DNA from: Kingdonia uniflora
Taxonomy: Eukaryota; Streptophyta; Magnoliopsida; Ranunculales; Circaeasteraceae
DNA length: 64,000 bases
Direction of reading: 5' to 3'
NCBI GenBank assembly: GCA_014058105.1
Contig: JACGCM010002659.1
Span: 310,001 to 374,000 of the forward strand
How positions within the stretch are numbered: position 1 is the stretch's first letter; the number at the start of each line of letters is the position of its first letter. Of the stretch, positions 59,901 to 64,000 are shown piece after piece. The notes below the pieces were generated by a model. That model made no database searches, was not told where the DNA came from, and was given only the letters and a program-made list of their open reading frames with translations. The position numbers and the translations under genes are program-made.

Positions 59901-62900
59901 CTTGCTTCCGCAACTCAGATTTACGTTACAATTACTCCCAAGTTATAAGATAAATTGTTATCTCGAATGCAGTTTCTGGTTACATCATTTATAGTTGATT
60001 GTACTGAAAAAATTAGTTTAAAAAGATATTCTTTTCTTCTTTGAAAAGTGATGTTGTCAAACCTTCAATCGACGAGTATACTTGAATTTCGGATTTAAGA
60101 TTAATGTCGTTGGATCTTGAAACCAACTTCGTTTTCGAATTTAGGATCTAAATCTATATCCTTGCAACTAAGTTGCATATGTTGATTTCTTCGTTAAAGT
60201 TCCCGTTTTCTCTTTCCTTCCAAATCCAGTACATCGTTGATAGAACAAAAAGAAGCTTGAAGAATTCATTCTAGTCCTGATAGGATATTGCTGATGGAAT
60301 TTTTATTACTGAATACTGATGTATGTATCTATAATCTTATGATTTGGTTCATATACTATTCTTTGTTAGTTAGTTCTCTTACTTTGAGTTGGGGATAAAA
60401 CTCTAGAAACCCTAGAATTGGAATTAGAGAATAATTTGTGCTTTTGCAATCGTAGTAATTAACAAATTGGTACCAGAACTATGAGCGATCCTAGGTTTGC
60501 CTTCTATGTTCGTGCGATTCTTGAGATAGCAAGGTTGGGGGCGGGAGTTGTGACGGAGGAATCGAAGAAATTCGACAGAGATGGCTTGGAGATGAAACAC
60601 CTTAAGGAGACGACAAAAATTCGATGGAGCCTTTCATTAAAGTTGTCATCTTTGTCAAGGGAAGATGACAGCTTTGTATTTTGAGGTCTTTATTGTGTAG
60701 CATCCAGTGTTACATATTTACTAATATCTAGCCATGGAGATTGGATTGTTTGTGGTAAGAATTTTTCCTAAAGCAGGGGATATAACCCAGAATAAGAGAA
60801 GCCTGTTTGGAAGGGTCTCAATAGTAACAAGTGCTTGGAACAAGCTAACTCAGAAATTATTACCCTTACTGTGATAATTCCAGGTCCTTGGTCCTCCTAT
60901 CTATTTTATTAGGATACCTTTGACAACTTCTTGGGGTTGGGACAACACTGCATCAGTTTTGTTTCTTTCTGGTGATGGCAGCAAATGGTGCATCCAGTGG
61001 CAGAGCTAGGGGGGACGCCACTGAGATTTAAATCTTTGAAGTTTGAGTAGTTTGATAGTATCCCTCCACTACAACTCTTATATTTGACCCCACTGCAAGA
61101 ACAACAAAGTTTGGCTTTGTAACCCATAAAATATGACCCAAGATGTTAGATAATAAGGAACAACATATACACAATAAAATAATACCAGATAGTCCAACTA
61201 CAAACCTATAAGTATTGCTCTTTTCCCAAACGTGACCTAATTTATTGGTTAAAGTTCTCTACTAAGCAATCAAATTGCTTTCTCCTGAGGCTTCAACTCG
61301 TCTTTTGATTCTTCTTAAAACAAATCTATAGTTGCATCTCTCCGCCCTCATTACAGTAGCCAAAATTTTAAAGCTTAAAATGAAGTTCAAGGGAAATCCC
61401 GATATGAGAAAAGATTCTTTCAAACTCATCAAGATGAAGTGATCATGGAACGCTTCAGACAATGAGACCTCATCGAGTACAGCTGGACAAATTATGAGAC
61501 ACCAGAAACTCGTAAAATTATGTTATGACTTATGAGTTCATTTTGATGGAAAAATATATATTTTGAACTTCTCTTTTCGAAACACTTCTTTTCACTTTAT
61601 GGGTTGTTATCTTATGTGGGTATATTTATGTATATGATCATGAATATTTTTTGCAAGGTAATTTATTTGGCATTAGGCTAGTTTTTTTTTTTTTGGAGTC
61701 TGATCCCACTGAGCAATATTCCTGGCTCCACCCCTGGGTGTATTCATTCATCAACTTCCTCATGACGTCGCGCTAATTCGTCGGCTTGGTCCAAAGGGAA
61801 GAGATGCACTTTTACAAGCATGAAAAGGTGGAATGACCCCCTTGTGGGTAAAGCAATAGAGGTGGGACTCAGCTTAGACCCATAGTAATTTGTCAAGGCC
61901 CCAAAAAGGTTCATGTCCGATCCAAAATCAGATATTGTCAAGAGAGGATGGTGCAAAAGCTACTGCCAAAATCAGAGATTGTCAAGAGATTTCAGTGGGT
62001 GCTGTTGTGGCTCAATGCTGCCAACTGGCAGTTGGGAGCTGAATGTGGCTAATTACTACAAGTTTCAAGGGCGTGATAGTACTTTTTGTGGTTGGTTGTG
62101 TAACTTGTATTGTGCTCACACATTTAATTCTTTTGGTTGTGTAATATACATGTTTGTTTTTTCTTTCCTTTTTTCTAGTTCTTTATTTATATTTATACTG
62201 ATCAATATCCTATGTTCTTGTGTTTTATTTCCATTCTAGTTGGGTGTCTAATGGAGTTGTTGGCTCTCCAGCATTTGCAGCTTTTGATCAAGGTACTCCT
62301 TATCTTTTTGTAGTGATCATGGCCTGTTACCACTACTACCAACAAATTTTGTTATATTATTTATTTTCTTTCCTTTTGCTTTGCGTGAGTGGATAAAGGC
62401 ATGATATTTACTGCTTCAAATCTTTCCGTTATGTACAGGTTATGACGTTTTTCTTGGAAATCTTCGGGGTTTGGTTTCGAGGGAACATATTGATAAGAAA
62501 CTTTCTTCGCGCCAGTAAGTTTCTTTCTTACAGTCGTTCACTACCTCGTTATAACACTTGATAATTAGGATATTGTAAGTTGTAACTGTCATTATTACAG
62601 CTTTCCATTGAATTATGAAAGAGCTAAAAGTAGGAGCTGACATGTTAGGCAAGTTTGCTTTTAATAAATTTAGTAACTACATTTGCTTGTCTAAAAGGTA
62701 CTGGAGGTATTCCATAAATGAACATGGGACTCAAGATATACCTGCAATTATAGAGAAGATTCATCAGGTGAAGACATTTGAGTTGAAAAACACCCAACCT
62801 GACCTGGATGATGAAATTGTTGAAGATCAACCTTACAAAATTTGCGCAATCTGCCATAGTCTTGGAGGAGCAGCAATATTGATGTACCTCATAACACGTC

Positions 62901-63658
62901 GTATAGAAGATAAACCCCATAGACTCTCAAGATTGATTCTATTATCTCCTGCTGGTTTTCATGACGATTCTAGCTTCGCATTTACAGCAGTACAGTACTT
63001 GGTCCTTTTTCTAGCTCCTATCTTGGCTCCCATTTTCCCTGGTTTGTATATACCCACAAAGTTTTTCAGAATGTTGCTTAACAAGTTGGCTAGGGATTTC
63101 CAGAATTACCCGGCTCTGGGAGGACTTGTTCAAACCCTAATGAGTTATGTTGTGGGTGGTGATAGTTCAAACTGGGTGGGTGTGATTGGTACACCTCACT
63201 ACAACATGAATGACATGCCAGGAGTGTCGTTTTACGTAGCTCTCCACCTATCTCAGATGAAGCGTGCAGGGAAGTTCATAATGTATGATTATGGAAGCAA
63301 ACGTGCCAACATGGAAGTATATGGGTCTACGGAGCCCTTAGACTTGGGTGAGTACTATGGACTCATTGATGTGCCTGTTGATCTCGTTGCTGGACACAAG
63401 GATAAAGTAATTCGGCCAACCATGGTTAGAAAACATTATAAAGTAATGAAGGATTCAGGTGTGGATGTTTCATATAGCGAATTTGAATATGCTCACCTGG
63501 ATTTCACGTTCTCTCACCGTGAAGAACTATTGTCATATGTGATGTCCCGTCTTCTACTTGTTGCACCTCAACCTAATCAGCAAAACTTTAAGAAGGTTGC
63601 GAAGGTGAAGAGAAGAGATGTGAATAGAATAACTGCAATGACTTCCTTTTCGTCATAA
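40655..63658 (+). CDS. Plant alpha/beta-hydrolase, lipase-like (At1g73920/At1g18460 type)
   Basis: Nine exons: 40655-40695, 44739-44912, 51590-51977, 52117-52400, 53646-53714, 53810-53866, 62240-62292, 62439-62514, 62698-63658. They sum to 2103 nt, a complete 700-aa protein. The N-terminal ~300 residues form the plant-specific extension (SVKTFTYESINN, RGPRLPRWMEN, a Ser-rich acidic stretch and a hydrophobic segment WIMWPATFLVGIPL). The lipase core includes YEAIRVITSDGYVLLLERIP, an oxyanion HG (LQHGIMDSS, His330) and nucleophile elbow ICHSLGG (Ser435, with Cys where the first Gly of GxSxG usually lies). Probable Asp616 (GHKD) and His647 (YAHLDF) complete the triad. The expected reaction is hydrolysis of a lipid ester; the substrate is unknown. 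No break is visible. The gene is stretched to 23 kb by transposon-filled introns. Confidence 0.93.
43050..43072. repeat. (GATA)n microsatellite
   Basis: About six GATA units follow the 3' end of the repeat segment at 42973-43050, the way several plant mobile elements end in short tetranucleotide runs. Confidence 0.9.
43760..43980 (+). pseudogene. Possible hAT transposase fragment
   Basis: The open frame reads SSSDDVDASQSLKAHLSKNK and CAFSSELARYLSDVCTLREG, followed by FDHIWLTTRLSR. The SELxRYL pattern followed by acidic or variable residues and an FD..WW-like stretch resembles the end of hAT transposases. No other hAT domain is visible, so the call is weak. Confidence 0.3.
45255..45600. repeat. 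MITE-like segment starting GAGCATCCACAGCAG
   Basis: The start AGAGCATCCACAGCAG is typical of a widespread class of plant MITE ends (GAGCATCCAC...). The expected mirror end is only weakly present (CTGCTGAAGTGGAA near 45587-45600), and I found no convincing target duplication. Confidence 0.3.
45650..46000 (-). mobile_element. L1-type LINE 3' end (truncated)
   Basis: On the minus strand the sequence ends GGCTTGGGCCTTAGAGC, then ATCCCCTTTTATTATTAATG and CAATGCTTTTC plus T-rich sequence, the common terminal arrangement of plant L1 copies. Only the 3' part is present. Typical 5' truncation is assumed. Confidence 0.45.
46515..46960 (+). repeat. ~220-bp tandem duplication in lipase intron 2
   Basis: Two diverged units (about 46515-46732 and 46735-46960) share blocks such as TTTTTTGCTG, TTTGTTGCCACCAT and GTAACTTGTAAGGT in the same order and spacing. 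Divergence is substantial, so the duplication is old. Confidence 0.8.
46682..46719. repeat. Perfect 16-bp-stem hairpin with 6-nt loop
   Basis: TCTCTTATGGCCTCAA (46682-46697), loop TGTCTG, then the exact reverse complement at 46704-46719. It lies at the end of the first ~220-bp unit; the second unit has only a degenerate inverted arrangement (CTGCTAT...ATAGCAG). Confidence 0.95.
48068..48230 (+). repeat. ~80-bp tandem duplication
   Basis: The segment AGAAAGCATATAGCCTACAA with following ATACGAGC/ATATGAGC...TTATGC...GAAGATCCAA occurs twice, at about 48080-48140 and 48168-48228. Confidence 0.85.
52401..53645 (+). other. Lipase intron 4
   Basis: A 1.2-kb intron with no exon or transposon signature that I can support. 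52625-52760 contains short repeats of GGGATYAATCYCACCT-type sequence. Confidence 0.45.
53952..54000. repeat. (TTA)n/(TA)n microsatellite
   Basis: About twelve TTA units followed by TATATATATATA. Confidence 0.95.
54490..55430 (-). pseudogene. LINE-like fragments with RNase H-like motif
   Basis: On the minus strand 55430-55200 reads GWMMLNTDGA, then in another frame SLLALEVRAILVVLQMYKDL, matching the RVT_3-type RNase H core (NTDGA; E(L/V)RAI...L). Downstream 54709-54497 reads RLRHIVKHNTDCPKVRNLWE, resembling a zf-RVT-like HC...W pattern. The order differs from a normal LINE, so these may be two fragments. Stops and frameshifts are frequent. Confidence 0.5.
56300..57560 (+). pseudogene. Gypsy gag-protease remnant
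   Basis: Across frames and stops the plus strand reads GFKVEVILEFYGTMNSNDYL (gag-like), VDVYYDEFTSTYAQW (compare Gypsy gag VDDYTDEFY), a degraded knuckle and VTDGDGRLEKSEDVGEF, and MDASDIRLGRPWQFDRYVIF, the LLGRPWQFDR signature after Gypsy retropepsin. Reverse transcriptase and integrase are absent. It is heavily decayed. Confidence 0.6.
57666..59933 (+). mobile_element. Non-autonomous LTR retrotransposon (2258 bp) nested in the Gypsy remnant
   Basis: 5' LTR 57671-58002 and 3' LTR 59590-59928 are clear direct repeats (332 and 339 bp, TGATGTGAA...TTTACGTTA). A primer binding site TGGTATCAGAGC lies at 58006-58017, and a purine-rich tract (AGACGGAGGG) precedes the 3' LTR. A perfect 5-bp target duplication CAATT flanks it (57666-57670 and 59929-59933). 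The interior encodes only a short gag-like coiled-coil start (NEQLARQVTVLSTKVDGFVD, to a stop at ~58278) and unassigned frames up to 59536; no pol is visible. The LTR ends TG..TA rather than the usual TG..CA. Confidence 0.9.
60987..61744. mobile_element. Non-autonomous hAT-type element (742 bp)
   Basis: The element is 60995-61736, with CAGTGGCAGAGCTAGG at the left and, reverse-complemented, CAGGGGTGGAGCCAGG at the right (12 of 16). Flanks GGTGCATC (60987-60994) and GGTGTATT (61737-61744) are an 8-bp duplication with two transitions. Size, TIR and duplication length fit hAT. No transposase is encoded. Confidence 0.7.
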
Positions 63659-64000
63659 TGTCAGTATCTGGATTTGGTGTGCCGTGTTGTATTTTGACCT
63701 CATTACTGTTGTATATGGATTAGGTATGAGTGTACATATTCTCTATATTCTTCTCCCTATCTTAATGCAAGGGAAGGTTAAATGTCTACGGCATTTGGCT
63801 AATGTCTATACTTGCAATGGGAGATAAAAATTTATGTCTGTAAACTCAGTCATATACCGTACAGACTGGACAGTCATCAGAATTTTTACAAACCTTTTTT
63901 TGAATGGTAATTTTTTGTAAACTTGACATCAGGAACAATTGGTGAATACATTAAGTTTTCTTGCAGTTTCATTTATCAGTTCTTACCATGGCCTATCAGT
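63659..64000 (+). other. 3' flank of the lipase gene
   Basis: Likely 3' UTR and downstream DNA. No canonical AATAAA signal, further gene or repeat is visible in these 342 bp. Confidence 0.5.

Larger units (their letters stand above)
55900..60480 (+). mobile_element. Decayed Ty3/Gypsy element, split by a nested LTR retrotransposon
   Basis: Two diverged direct segments (about 55915-56090 and 60010-60175) share GGATTAAG/GGATTTAAGATT, ATTTGTAACTAGATTGCA/CCTTGCAACTAAGTTGCA and other blocks, and look like old LTRs. A degenerate primer-site-like TTGGTAGTAGAAC follows the first (about 56094), and a similar TTGGTACCAGAAC precedes an ATG at 60481. Between them is a gag-protease remnant. The ends and target duplication cannot be fixed. 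The LTR element 57671-59928 lies inside. Confidence 0.55.
53867..62239 (+). other. Lipase intron 6 (8.4 kb, mostly transposon)
   Basis: Between the exon ending 53866 and that starting 62240 lie an (ATT)n run (53952-53987), LINE fragments, a Gypsy remnant with a nested LTR element, and a 742-bp hAT element. Intervening parts (55560-55900, 61750-62230) show nothing recognisable. Confidence 0.7.

Noticed and set aside
62615..62697. Upstream in-frame ATG (62615) as lipase start
   Set aside because: The segment is intron 8; the exon starts at 62698 after AG, and the nine-exon frame keeps the conserved N-terminal domain.

Overview
The window is nuclear DNA of a flowering plant, most likely a eudicot. 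Genes have many short GT..AG exons, AT-rich introns of up to 8.4 kb, and products of plant families (AWPM-19, a zf-4CXXC_R1/DDT protein, a plant alpha/beta-hydrolase lipase). Between and inside the genes is a dense, nested layer of plant transposons. I see nothing bacterial, organellar or CRISPR-like.

Layout. 1-2982: a gag-protease-only Copia-type LTR element (minus), cut by the window edge, with a solo LTR of the same family inserted in reverse orientation. 4270-13728: the last six exons (135 codons) of a plus-strand gene I do not recognise; its 6.5-kb intron holds a short non-autonomous LTR element (4860-6922), a palindrome-rich LTR-like remnant and a LINE fragment. 16057-18572: a Mutator-like element with about 1-kb terminal inverted repeats and a perfect 9-bp target duplication. 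18849-18961: a tRNA-derived SINE. 19334-23440 (minus): a complete 595-aa CDCA7-like zinc finger/DDT/WHIM protein in 11 exons. 23739-38259: a 14.5-kb block bounded by a perfect 44-bp inverted repeat, holding a decayed Mutator transposase gene with SWIM finger, a GRF-zinc-finger ORF, a duplicated coiled-coil gene, a Gly/Pro-tailed pseudogene, a 63-bp higher-order tandem array and many dispersed ACAAATGA motifs, plus a decayed Copia element that itself carries a 480-bp hAT MITE. 38836-39620 (minus): a complete 174-aa AWPM-19 membrane protein. 40655-63658 (plus): a complete 700-aa lipase-like alpha/beta-hydrolase in nine exons over 23 kb; its introns hold LINE, Gypsy, LTR and hAT remnants.

The cellular genes do not form a pathway. 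The AWPM-19 and lipase genes are divergent and share about 1 kb of upstream DNA; the unidentified gene and the CDCA7-like gene converge. Exon models for the four cellular genes were built by hand from GT..AG sites and continuous phase; the three complete ones sum to whole codons with one terminal stop. Transposon calls rest on directly visible LTRs, PBS, TIRs, target duplications and conserved motifs. The most unusual object is the 23.7-38.3 kb Mutator-type block with its cargo and 21/63-bp repeat hierarchy.
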